Positions 6,564 through 14,308 of a stretch of DNA of 14,510 nt are shown here, in pieces. The notes under the pieces are model-generated. The model saw only the letters and a list, made by a program, of their open reading frames with translations, did not search any database and was not told the DNA's origin. This DNA is from CAZJWR01 sp964549765 (GTDB lineage: Bacteria > Zixibacteria > MSB-5A5 > GN15 > JAAZOE01), in NCBI GenBank assembly GCA_964549765.1, contig CAZJWR010000081.1, positions 1 to 14,510 on the forward strand, written 5' to 3'. Numbering within the stretch: position 1 is the first letter of the stretch; the number at the start of each line of letters is the position of its first letter. Position numbers and translations under genes: made by a program.

Positions 6564-8714
6564 ATGAGTAAAGTCGCAAGACATTCAATCCGTGTGGCGC
6601 AGGAACTTCTTCGCGGAAAGAAGTATAAGGAAGCATTGCGTACCATAGGAGAAATCGATCAGGAGTCGATTTCTCCTGATGACAGGGCAATGTGCAATCT
6701 TGTATTTGTGGAAGCGAATCTCTTTCTGGGCAATTATGACTTGGATGAGGTTATCCGCGAAACGCATGATTATTTTGGAGCAACAAGTGATTATGCGGGA
6801 TTAGCCGAAATAAAATATCTGTATGCATTATTATTAATATCGTTGGGAGATCTTTTTCAATCCAAAGAAGAATGCTTTGAGGCATATCTGCTGTTCAAGA
6901 GGATAAACGACTTCAAGGGGCAGGGCAAGGCACTGAATCGCCTGAGTTTCATCGCTTTTCACGTGGGTGAAATCAATTCCGCTATCAATTATATGCAGCA
7001 ATCTATTAAATTATATAGAGACAATGATGATTACGAAAATGTGATTTCCATATCAGCTAACCTATCGCGATTGTACTTCGCACTGGGGCGTCTCTCGGAT
7101 TCGATCCAGCTATACTCGGAGCTTGAATCACAATTTGAAACTTACGATGAAGCGAAGCTAGGGATATTCTACTTCATGTCCGCGATCCCATACGCCCTAA
7201 AGGGTGACTTCATTACGTCGGAAAGAACTATCCGACTGGCCGGCCCTCACTTAGGTGATTTCAAGCGTGAACAGGCTATATATTTTGAGAATCTCGGATG
7301 GATTCATAATCTCGAAGGGGATTATGATAAGGCGCTAACGGTGTTACAGCAAGGTCTGGATATTTCGCTCGAAATCGCGCCGGAGTCGGCGTTGGTATCT
7401 CAGACCAAACGTCTTATGGCGGACGCCTATCTCGGGCTGGGAGATTTTGAGGCTGCCCGGACATTTGCCGATGAAGCGTTGGCGGTGGCGGAAAAGCTGA
7501 ACGAGCGAGTCGAAATCGCCGCCTGCTACCGAGTGTACGCTCAGCTCGAGGCGTTCGCCGGAAACGCCGATGCCACCAGAGAATGGTTCGGCAAGGCGAC
7601 TGAACTATTCTCCGCGATCGGGTCCCGCTACGAATTGGCCGTCACCCGCTATCTGGCGGCAACGTCGGGATTCTATCTCAACGGCGAACGACACGCCTTG
7701 TTATATCTGGCCCGCGAATATTTCGAGAGCGAAAACGTCGAACATTATGTCGCTAAAATCAATCGGGAATTGACAGATACGCCGCTGATGCGGTCGCAAC
7801 CGGCGCATTCCAACAATGGTGTGCCGACCATAATCTGCCGCGATTCATCCATGATGCGACTGGTCGAGCTCGCGGAGCATATCGCGCCGTCCAACATGTC
7901 GGTGCTTTTGACGGGGCCGACCGGTTGCGGCAAGGACCTGTTCGCCCGATATATCCATCATCATTCGGGCCGTACGGGCCGGTTTGTATCAGTCAACGCC
8001 GCCGCCATCCCGGACAATATGGTCGAGTCGGAACTGTTCGGATATCGCAAGGGCGCCTATACCGGAGCGTCGATGACGACGGCAGGGTGGATCGAAGAGG
8101 CCAACGGCGGCACGTTTTACCTGAATGAGATCGCCGATTCATCGCCGGAGCTTCAGGCCAAACTGCTCGATGTCATCGAGAACCGCCGTATCTGCCGCCT
8201 CGGTGAACGGCAGGAGCGCGAGATCGATTGCCGTATCATCGCCGCCACCAACCACGACTTGGAAAAGCTGGTTAGCGACGGCCGTTTCCGGCTCGACCTG
8301 TTCCATCGTCTCAACGAAATCCCGATCGATCTACCCGGTTTGGCCGGTCGGGGCAGCGATATCGAATATCTGCTCGAACATTTCCTGGAGAAGGCGGAAG
8401 TGGAAATAATGACCAAGGCCGACCGCGCCGCCTTCGACCGCCTCGCCTCGATTTTTGCCTCGCGTCCCTGGCCGGGCAACGTGCGCGAACTCGAAATCAA
8501 AGTCAAACGACTGGCGCTATTGTCCCGCGGCGACATTGCCCGTATGGTTGATCTGGCCATCGGCGAACTGCCGTCCAAGAAAGACGAAACGCAGGCGGCT
8601 CTCGACCGAACCGGATGGAATCGCCGCGAAGTCGCCCGTTTGCTCGGCATAAGCGAATCCACCGTCCGCCACCGCATCAAAATTTACAATCTCACCCCCG
8701 CCAACCAGGTATAA
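6564..8714 (+). CDS. TPR-sensor sigma54-type AAA+ transcriptional activator, Fis HTH
   Basis: This 716-residue cytoplasmic regulator has three parts. Residues 1 to about 400 form helical TPR-like repeats (for example LGWIHNLEGDYDKALTVLQQ and ADAYLGLGDFEAARTFADEA). Residues about 425-660 are the sigma54-interaction AAA+ domain: Walker A GPTGCGKD (451-458), loop GAYTGA (497-502, Tyr for the usual Phe), FRLDLFHRLNEIPIDLP, and sensor II WPGNVRELE. The C-terminal Fis-type helix-turn-helix starts near N686 (NRREVARLLGISESTV). No receiver or PAS domain is present, so the TPR part is the likely signal input, by protein or peptide binding. Walker B reads GGTFYLNE, with N521 where Asp is usual, which may weaken ATP hydrolysis. 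The 5' part is clearly more AT-rich than the 3' part. ATG 6564 has a weak ribosome site. I found no sigma54 promoter in the window. Confidence 0.95.
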   Translation: MSKVARHSIRVAQELLRGKKYKEALRTIGEIDQESISPDDRAMCNLVFVEANLFLGNYDLDEVIRETHDYFGATSDYAGLAEIKYLYALLLISLGDLFQSKEECFEAYLLFKRINDFKGQGKALNRLSFIAFHVGEINSAINYMQQSIKLYRDNDDYENVISISANLSRLYFALGRLSDSIQLYSELESQFETYDEAKLGIFYFMSAIPYALKGDFITSERTIRLAGPHLGDFKREQAIYFENLGWIHNLEGDYDKALTVLQQGLDISLEIAPESALVSQTKRLMADAYLGLGDFEAARTFADEALAVAEKLNERVEIAACYRVYAQLEAFAGNADATREWFGKATELFSAIGSRYELAVTRYLAATSGFYLNGERHALLYLAREYFESENVEHYVAKINRELTDTPLMRSQPAHSNNGVPTIICRDSSMMRLVELAEHIAPSNMSVLLTGPTGCGKDLFARYIHHHSGRTGRFVSVNAAAIPDNMVESELFGYRKGAYTGASMTTAGWIEEANGGTFYLNEIADSSPELQAKLLDVIENRRICRLGERQEREIDCRIIAATNHDLEKLVSDGRFRLDLFHRLNEIPIDLPGLAGRGSDIEYLLEHFLEKAEVEIMTKADRAAFDRLASIFASRPWPGNVRELEIKVKRLALLSRGDIARMVDLAIGELPSKKDETQAALDRTGWNRREVARLLGISESTVRHRIKIYNLTPANQV

Positions 8715-8726
8715 TCCGCATCCCCG

Positions 8727-8747
8727 CCGGGCGCGGCCGTGCGCCGG
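8727..8747 (+). other. GC-rich hairpin after the regulator gene
   Basis: CCGGGCGC (8727-8734) can pair with GCGCCGG (8741-8747) around a six-base loop, with one bulged G. It lies 13 bases after the regulator stop. There is no T-run after it, so it is not a classic intrinsic terminator, though it could slow polymerase or protect the 3' end. Confidence 0.35.
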
Positions 8748-8809
8748 TCAGCAAGCAAATAATCCCAGGCGATCTTTACTTCATCCCGATAATTGCATAT
8801 GTTGCCCTC

Positions 8810-9598
8810 ATGGGACTCTGGCATCTGATAATCGACGGCAAGCGGTCGGCTTCGTTCAATATGGCCGCGGACGCTCATCTGCTGGATTTGGCCGAAGCCG
8901 GAGAGGCTGCGCCGACCGTGCGGCTATACGGGTGGGACCGGCCGTCGATAACGATCGGACATCATCAACGGTTGGAACGGGCGGTCGACGCAACCCACCT
9001 GGGCGACACGCCCGTCGTGCGGCGCATCACCGGCGGGCGGGCGCTGTTGCATGACGACGGCGAGATCACCTATGCCGTGGCGGGGAATTTTGTGAAAGAT
9101 CCCGCTTTGGGAGCGACTCTGCACGAATGTTACCGTGTGATAGCGGATGCGATCGTGCGGTTTTACGCCCGGTGCGGGATAGAAGCGTATATTGCGCGCC
9201 GGGAAGATCCTCTGGCCCGGTCGGGTTTGTCGGACGTCCAGAAGGGATGCTTCGCGTCGGTGTCCCGATACGAAATAATGGTCGGCGGTCGGAAAATCGC
9301 GGCCGGATCGCAGCGTCGCACGCGGCAGGCGTTCATGCAGCACGGGGTGATACGGATCGCGCCCGCTACGCCGCATCCGGCGATCGTCGATGCGGCGCCA
9401 GCTTCCGAAATCGTGCTGCCGTCACGCGAGCGAGAAGATCTGGAGCAGCGATTGGCGGAATCGTTTTCGGAATCGCTGGGAGGGCCAGTTATCAGAAACC
9501 GTTCCTCAAAAGAGGAAATTGCGGTGATTGAGGCTAAGGCCCGGCATTTCGGAAACTTGAACCCGTGTAATTTATCATTAAACAGCGAAACGGACTGA
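8810..9598 (+). CDS. lipoyl/octanoyl transferase or lipoate-protein ligase family protein (LipM/LplA-like)
   Basis: The 262-residue protein has the BPL/LplA/LipB catalytic-domain signatures: RLYGWDRPSITIGHHQ, VVRRITGGRALLHDDGEITYA, CFASVSRYEIMVGGRKIAAGSQ, and QHGVIRI. K162 in GRKIAAG matches the lysine conserved in the lipoate ligase fold. C147 in GCFAS sits where LipM-type octanoyltransferases carry their catalytic Cys (C150 in the B. subtilis enzyme), so octanoyl transfer to the lipoyl domains of 2-oxoacid dehydrogenases or glycine-cleavage H protein is more likely than ATP-dependent ligation, though both remain possible. The frame is open upstream into the regulator gene. ATG 8810 is the first start giving the family N-terminus (LWHLIIDG), although no Shine-Dalgarno sequence is visible. 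It follows the regulator by 95 bases on the same strand; whether it is cotranscribed is unknown. Confidence 0.88.
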   Translation: MGLWHLIIDGKRSASFNMAADAHLLDLAEAGEAAPTVRLYGWDRPSITIGHHQRLERAVDATHLGDTPVVRRITGGRALLHDDGEITYAVAGNFVKDPALGATLHECYRVIADAIVRFYARCGIEAYIARREDPLARSGLSDVQKGCFASVSRYEIMVGGRKIAAGSQRRTRQAFMQHGVIRIAPATPHPAIVDAAPASEIVLPSREREDLEQRLAESFSESLGGPVIRNRSSKEEIAVIEAKARHFGNLNPCNLSLNSETD

Positions 9599-9868
9599 AC
9601 AGTCTTAATGATGGTGAAATAGGCCGGGAGAACGGCCAAAAAAGACTTGACTACAGGGAGGGTGATATAGTATTTTCAAAATCTGCCGGTCTACCAAAGA
9701 GCGGGAGGTTTGCCTGAAACGCCGGCGGGTGACGGTTTTTTGGGCGAGTGATGGAATAGAAAGGTACGGTGGCAAGGTTTGTTGAGCGATAAAGACTTTC
9801 GGATGAATTGTATCCCTCACACAAACAACGAACAGGTTGAAAATCATCCCAGTGAGGAGGGTTTGGTT
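9599..9868 (+). other. 270-base leader region before the TonB receptor
   Basis: This gap contains a small hairpin (GGCCG 9622-9626 with CGGCC 9633-9637) followed by A's rather than T's, a predicted promoter, the palindrome CGCCGGCG (9720-9727), and a T6 run at 9735-9741 preceded by weak CCG/CGG arms that could act as a leaky terminator. No cobalamin-box sequence or other known riboswitch motif is apparent. GAGGAGG at 9854-9860 is the ribosome site for ATG 9869. Confidence 0.6.
9647..9676 (+). promoter_or_regulatory. predicted sigma70-type promoter for the outer-membrane operon
   Basis: TTGACT (9647-9652, 5/6 to consensus) is followed 18 bases later by TATTTT (9671-9676, 4/6). TATAGT at 9666 has a better sequence but sits only 13 bases away. 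Transcription would begin near 9683, giving a leader of roughly 185 bases. Confidence 0.4.
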
Positions 9869-12800
9869 ATGTTGAGCCGAGGTCCCAAGCCGGTCATATT
9901 GGCGCTCGTTAGTCTGATGATCGTGCTCTTGTCGGCGAGTGCGGTGTTTGCCACATCCGTCGGGCGTATCAAGGGTACGGTGACGGACGTCAAGGACGGC
10001 AGCCCGCTATTCGGCGTGTCGGTGCAGATTGAGGGCACGACCATGGGCGCGAAGACCAACATCGACGGGGATTATATTATCCTCTCGGTCCCGCCCGGCA
10101 CATATAGTCTGTTATTCACATCGGTGGGATACGAAACCCAGAAAATAACCGAAGTGAGCGTCACGACCGACCAGACGTCGGAGCAAAATACGCAGATGAA
10201 GCAGTCAGTACTCGAGACGGGCAAGGTCACCGAAGTTCGGGGCACCCGGAAAAGTATTGACTTTCTTGAAACCGGCACGCGCACGGTCAGAACGCAGCAG
10301 GAAATTCAGATCGCGCCGGTGGCCACGGTCGATCAGCTTCTGAAGCGCGAGACGGGTATTACCGTGGACGCTGAAGGGCAGTTGCACGTCCGCGGTGGTC
10401 GCGCCGGTGAAACGACTTATCTCGTGGACGGTGTGGATTATTCCGACCCGCTGGGCGGCCGGGCTCCGGTCGACGCCGGGATCAACATATCCTCTTCGGC
10501 CGTGCTGGAATTGCAGGTCATCAAAGACGGTTTCGATCCTGAATACGGGGAGGCGTTGTCCGGCGTCGTCAAGATCACGTCGCCGGAGGGTAACGCGGAG
10601 AAGACTCGCACGAGGCTGTTTTACTCCAGCGACGATTTCGGGAGCAAGAACCTGAACAAGTACTCGGAGAATTACGACGACGTGCAGTTCAGCATCAGCG
10701 GTCCCGATCCTCTCCTAACCAACCGGATCCTGCCGGCGCTCGGCCTCAATTATTTCCTGGATAAAGATTTTACGTTTTATGTTTTCAGCGAGGCTCAGAA
10801 GACCGATACGAGGCTCCCGTACTGGCGCTACAATTCGCCAGCGACGCAGAAAACCTATTCCGCGTTCAATCTGCTGGGCATCGACATACCGGATCGTCAG
10901 AACAACCTGATCAACCTCGACGTCACCCTTGCCTACAACCCGGCTTCGAGTATGCATGCCAAGGTCCTCTATAAAGGGACGTTCAGCAATGTGACAGTTT
11001 TTGACTGGCGCCATCGCTATACGCCGGCGACGGCCCCGGTATACGATTACAACACCAATACCCTATCGTTGCAGTTGAAGCAGGTGGTATCGAAGTCGAC
11101 CGACTACGAAATCAACCTGTCCTATTGGGGCTCCCGCTTCGAGCAGAAACCGGGTGATCCCAATCATCCCGGCCAGACCCTCAACCCCGATGGTTTCCTG
11201 TATCAGGACCAGTACGAACGGTACGACGACGTCAACGGGAACAACCAGTTCGATTCATACGAACCGTTTCTCAATATTTTCCCCGACTCCGTCAAGCACG
11301 GGGCCGTCTATATTCCGTATCGGGACTCATCCGATGTCGACAGTGCCGTCGACGACCAGATCGGCAGCTATTGGTATCCGATGTACGATTTGAACGGCAA
11401 CGGCATTATGGACAATTACGAGGGTGAGCCGTTTGTCGATCTCAACGGCAACGGTCTGTGGGATCAAGGCGATATTTTGACCAATGACGTCAACGGCAAC
11501 GGTGTGTACGACGGGCAATATCGCGACGTAACATCGCCGACGGCGACGTCCCGTGAGGAGCCGTATATCGACGGCGATTCGTCACTGGGCGAGCCGTTTA
11601 TCGACATCAATCGAAACGGCAGCTATGACCAGGGCGTGGACCGGTTCATAACCGCCCTGGATCCCGCGGTCAACATGGATTTGAACCGCAACAACCGATA
11701 TGATGGCCCCAGCGATCCCTGGCAGGCGGGCATTCCTTTTATCGATTACAACGGCAACGGGATTTACGATGCGCCGAACAACCGGTACGACCCCGGGGAA
11801 CCATATCTGGATATCAATCGCAACGGACGCCATGACTTGGGCGGTGACAACAACACGGCCTTCCTCCTGTACGGGTTCCTGCAGAGCGGTGAATCGAACG
11901 AATGGGTAAAAGAGTGGGTCGACAAGTACAGCGCCAAGGGCAATTTCAAGAAGGCGATCGGGCGCGCCCACGAATTCAAGGCGGGTTTCGAATACCGCTA
12001 CGAGAGAGTCGGCGTGAACGATATCTCGGGATTGCAGCAGCGCAGCGAGGATTCGCTCTCGGATACGCCCTATCCCGGTCGCGGCCGCGTGCGCGATTTC
12101 TACGAACGGACGCCCACGGTTCTGGTGCTCTATTTCCGCGACAAGATCGAATACGGGTCGTTGGTGGCTTCGTTGGGTCTCCGCGCCGACCTTTTCTTCC
12201 AGTCGGATCTGAAAGGTACGCCGACGGTGCAGGAATATCTGGGCACCAAAATCAAGGAGATTCGCGACAAGGTATCGCCCCGGGTATCGATCAACTATCC
12301 GATATCCGAGCGGGCGATGATCCGTTTCAATTACGGTCACTTTTACGAACTGGCGCCGTATTCCCGCATGTATCGAAACGCCAATCCGTACGAGCGGGGT
12401 GACGTACCGTTGATCGGCAATCCGAATCTGGATTACACCAAGACGGTCAACTACACGTTCGGCGTCAACTACGCCTTTACAGACGAGTACTCGCTGAAGA
12501 TTTCCGGTTTCTACAAGGACTATTTCGATATCATCAATTCGTCATCGTACACGGAAGGCGGCGTCACGCTGTTTTCCTATTATGACAACACCGACTACGC
12601 CCGCGTGAGAGGGTTCGAACTGGAGCTCAATCGCGAGGCGGCCCGGTTCATTAACGGTACCTTGAGTTACGAGTATTCCTTCGCGTACGGCAAATCGTCC
12701 TCGGATGCGGAAAACTACGATTTGCTCGTGGCCCAGCAGGCGATATCGATCGATGAGAATCCGCTGGATTGGGATATTCGGCACCGCGTGTCGTTGTGGC

Positions 12801-13231
12801 TGCAGTTCTATTTCACCGACAACGACCATCCCAAATTGTTCGGGTTCACCATCCCCAACGACTGGGATATGTCGATCTACTGGCGGTTCCAAACCGGCTA
12901 TCCCTACACCCCAGACCGTTCCTTCCCGGGTATGGAATTGGACGTTGGAGAACGGCCGCAGACGAATTCCATGCGTCTGCCGTCGACGGCGCAGACCGAT
13001 ATCAAGTTTCACAAGCGTTTCCGGATATCCGGTATGGAGTACACGTTCCAGATTTGGGTGAACAATTTGTTCGACAACCGGAACGTGCTGAAAGTTTATT
13101 CCACGACCGGCCTGCCGTTCACCAGCAACAACCAATCCGGGGTCATCGGAGGCGGTTCCGACTTCCAGGCCGACCCGTCGTGGATCGGTCGCGGTCGTCA
13201 GATTATCGTGGGATTGGGATTGCAGTTCTAA
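9869..13231 (+). CDS. TonB-dependent receptor with carboxypeptidase-regulatory-like domain and DxNxNG repeat insertion
   Basis: This 1120-residue outer-membrane receptor begins with a signal peptide (residues 1-28, ending AVFA). It is followed by a carboxypeptidase-regulatory-like domain (about 32-105, GRIKGTVTD to PPGTYSLLFTSVGY), a plug domain (about 135-245, with HVRGGRAGE and YLVDGVDYSDP) and a long beta-barrel ending in the aromatic terminus VGLGLQF. It probably imports an unknown large nutrient using TonB energy. An unusual barrel insertion at residues 454-656 has eight DxNxNxxxD motifs resembling EF-hand or dockerin calcium loops. ATG 9869 is chosen because GAGGAGG lies eight bases upstream and the signal peptide starts there; the TTG-initiated extension to 9779 adds a polar stretch with no function. 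The PorV-like gene follows after 37-55 bases, depending on its start. Confidence 0.95.
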   Translation: MLSRGPKPVILALVSLMIVLLSASAVFATSVGRIKGTVTDVKDGSPLFGVSVQIEGTTMGAKTNIDGDYIILSVPPGTYSLLFTSVGYETQKITEVSVTTDQTSEQNTQMKQSVLETGKVTEVRGTRKSIDFLETGTRTVRTQQEIQIAPVATVDQLLKRETGITVDAEGQLHVRGGRAGETTYLVDGVDYSDPLGGRAPVDAGINISSSAVLELQVIKDGFDPEYGEALSGVVKITSPEGNAEKTRTRLFYSSDDFGSKNLNKYSENYDDVQFSISGPDPLLTNRILPALGLNYFLDKDFTFYVFSEAQKTDTRLPYWRYNSPATQKTYSAFNLLGIDIPDRQNNLINLDVTLAYNPASSMHAKVLYKGTFSNVTVFDWRHRYTPATAPVYDYNTNTLSLQLKQVVSKSTDYEINLSYWGSRFEQKPGDPNHPGQTLNPDGFLYQDQYERYDDVNGNNQFDSYEPFLNIFPDSVKHGAVYIPYRDSSDVDSAVDDQIGSYWYPMYDLNGNGIMDNYEGEPFVDLNGNGLWDQGDILTNDVNGNGVYDGQYRDVTSPTATSREEPYIDGDSSLGEPFIDINRNGSYDQGVDRFITALDPAVNMDLNRNNRYDGPSDPWQAGIPFIDYNGNGIYDAPNNRYDPGEPYLDINRNGRHDLGGDNNTAFLLYGFLQSGESNEWVKEWVDKYSAKGNFKKAIGRAHEFKAGFEYRYERVGVNDISGLQQRSEDSLSDTPYPGRGRVRDFYERTPTVLVLYFRDKIEYGSLVASLGLRADLFFQSDLKGTPTVQEYLGTKIKEIRDKVSPRVSINYPISERAMIRFNYGHFYELAPYSRMYRNANPYERGDVPLIGNPNLDYTKTVNYTFGVNYAFTDEYSLKISGFYKDYFDIINSSSYTEGGVTLFSYYDNTDYARVRGFELELNREAARFINGTLSYEYSFAYGKSSSDAENYDLLVAQQAISIDENPLDWDIRHRVSLWLQFYFTDNDHPKLFGFTIPNDWDMSIYWRFQTGYPYTPDRSFPGMELDVGERPQTNSMRLPSTAQTDIKFHKRFRISGMEYTFQIWVNNLFDNRNVLKVYSTTGLPFTSNNQSGVIGGGSDFQADPSWIGRGRQIIVGLGLQF
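11228..11836 (+). repeat. eight DxNxNxxxD-encoding repeats within the receptor gene
   Basis: The segment encodes eight motifs: DVNGNNQFD, DLNGNGIMD, DLNGNGLWD, DVNGNGVYD, DINRNGSYD, DLNRNNRYD, DYNGNGIYD and DINRNGRHD. They are irregularly spaced, from about 15 to 60 residues apart, often joined by (G)EPF or (G)EPY segments. At DNA level they share AACGGCAACGG-type cores. Acidic residues at loop positions 1, 3, 5 and 9 suggest calcium binding by analogy with dockerin and EF-hand loops. Confidence 0.85.
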
Positions 13232-13286
13232 GGTGCGAAACATACGGTCCTTACCGTTTTGAGATAGCATGAATGGGAGAATGCAG

Positions 13287-14267
13287 ATGCGTTGCACAGG
13301 AAGACATTCAACGGGCATATGGGCGCTGTGGGCGGTCATTGTCCTGGTTTTGATCGTCAATTTTCCCGGCGATCTATACGGGCAGGCCAAGGTGGGCACG
13401 GCCGGCGCCAAGTTTCTCGACATCGGGATTTCGGCCCGTGCCATGGGAATGGGCGAGGCGTATTCGGCGATTGCCAACGACGTGTCGGCTGTCTATTATA
13501 ATCCCGCCGGGTTGACCCAGCTGTTTTCCCGAGAGGCGATGTTTACCCATATTGATTATCCCGCCGATATCAACTACGAGTTCGCGGCCATAGCCATACC
13601 GGTTGAGGCCCTCGCGGGCGTGGTTGGAGTCGGCTTATATAATCTAAACAGCGGTGATATTCCGCTGACCGGGTATGATTACGTCGGCGACGGCCCCAAC
13701 GGTTCCTTCAACGGGGAATATTTCCGCGCCGTCGATTACGCCATGTCGCTGAGTTATGCCCGCAGTTTGACCGAGCATTTTTCGCTCGGCGGCACCTTCA
13801 AGATCATCGGCGAATACTACGACAATGAATCGGCCAAGGGGTGGGCCGCCGACGTCGGTACCCTGTACGACACCGGCTACCGTGGATTCAAAATCGCCAT
13901 CAGCATCGTCAATTTCGGGCCCGATATGAAAATGGTTCAGCAGGGATATCCCCTGCCGATCAATTTCAAATTCGGCAGTTCCTTCAATTTCATTGAAAGT
14001 CCGGATCATTTGGCGGTCGTCTCGCTTGAAGGCGCGCATCCCTCGGACAATCTTGAGCAGTACAACGCCGGACTCGAATACTGGTACCTGGACAAGTTCT
14101 CGGTGCGCGTGGGTGAGCGGTTCAATTATGATTCCGACGGGTTTACCGCCGGCGCCGGCCTAAAATGGCCGTTTGGGGAGTCCAGTGAAATTCGCGTCGA
14201 TTACAGCTATCAGGATTTCGGATTCCTGCGGGAAGTTCACCGGTTTTCATTGGCCGTGGCCTTTTAA
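13287..14267 (+). CDS. PorV/PorQ family outer-membrane beta-barrel protein
   Basis: The product is about 326 residues with a signal peptide (hydrophobic stretch at about 11-24). The family signature follows: AGAKFLDIGISARAMGMGEAYSAIANDVSAVYYNPAGL, split here as the AGAKFLDIG strand and the YNPAGL turn. The remainder is alternating beta-strand sequence ending in FSLAVAF, a typical outer-membrane terminal strand. PorV in Bacteroidetes serves type IX secretion, but many PorV/PorQ relatives in FCB bacteria have no known role, so T9SS function is not claimed. I chose ATG 13287 because GGGAG lies seven bases before it; in-frame ATGs at 13269 and 13281 are alternatives. It follows the TonB receptor closely and precedes a lipoprotein, which suggests one surface-acting unit. 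Confidence 0.9.
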   Translation: MRCTGRHSTGIWALWAVIVLVLIVNFPGDLYGQAKVGTAGAKFLDIGISARAMGMGEAYSAIANDVSAVYYNPAGLTQLFSREAMFTHIDYPADINYEFAAIAIPVEALAGVVGVGLYNLNSGDIPLTGYDYVGDGPNGSFNGEYFRAVDYAMSLSYARSLTEHFSLGGTFKIIGEYYDNESAKGWAADVGTLYDTGYRGFKIAISIVNFGPDMKMVQQGYPLPINFKFGSSFNFIESPDHLAVVSLEGAHPSDNLEQYNAGLEYWYLDKFSVRVGERFNYDSDGFTAGAGLKWPFGESSEIRVDYSYQDFGFLREVHRFSLAVAF

Positions 14268-14308
14268 GGGAGTGAGCGATGTTGTTTATGACTGAAGGAG
14301 AACGTACT

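Noticed and set aside
8683..8715. TATAAT at 8710-8715 as a promoter for the lipoyl transferase
   Set aside because: The only -35-like hexamer (TTTACA, 8683) is 21 bases away and the -10 lies in the regulator's stop region; there is no extended -10 TG either.
9769..9786. TGGCA-like element as a -24/-12 sigma54 promoter before the receptor
   Set aside because: TGGCAAGG is followed by TTG one base too far, and no GC occurs at the required ten-base spacing from GG.
9779..9868. TTG-initiated 30-residue extension of the TonB receptor
   Set aside because: It would put a polar stretch before the signal peptide, while GAGGAGG is placed correctly for ATG 9869.
12542..13477. Minus-strand ORF of 311 codons
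   Set aside because: Antisense to the receptor's last strands and the start of the PorV-like gene; no motif or ribosome-site support.
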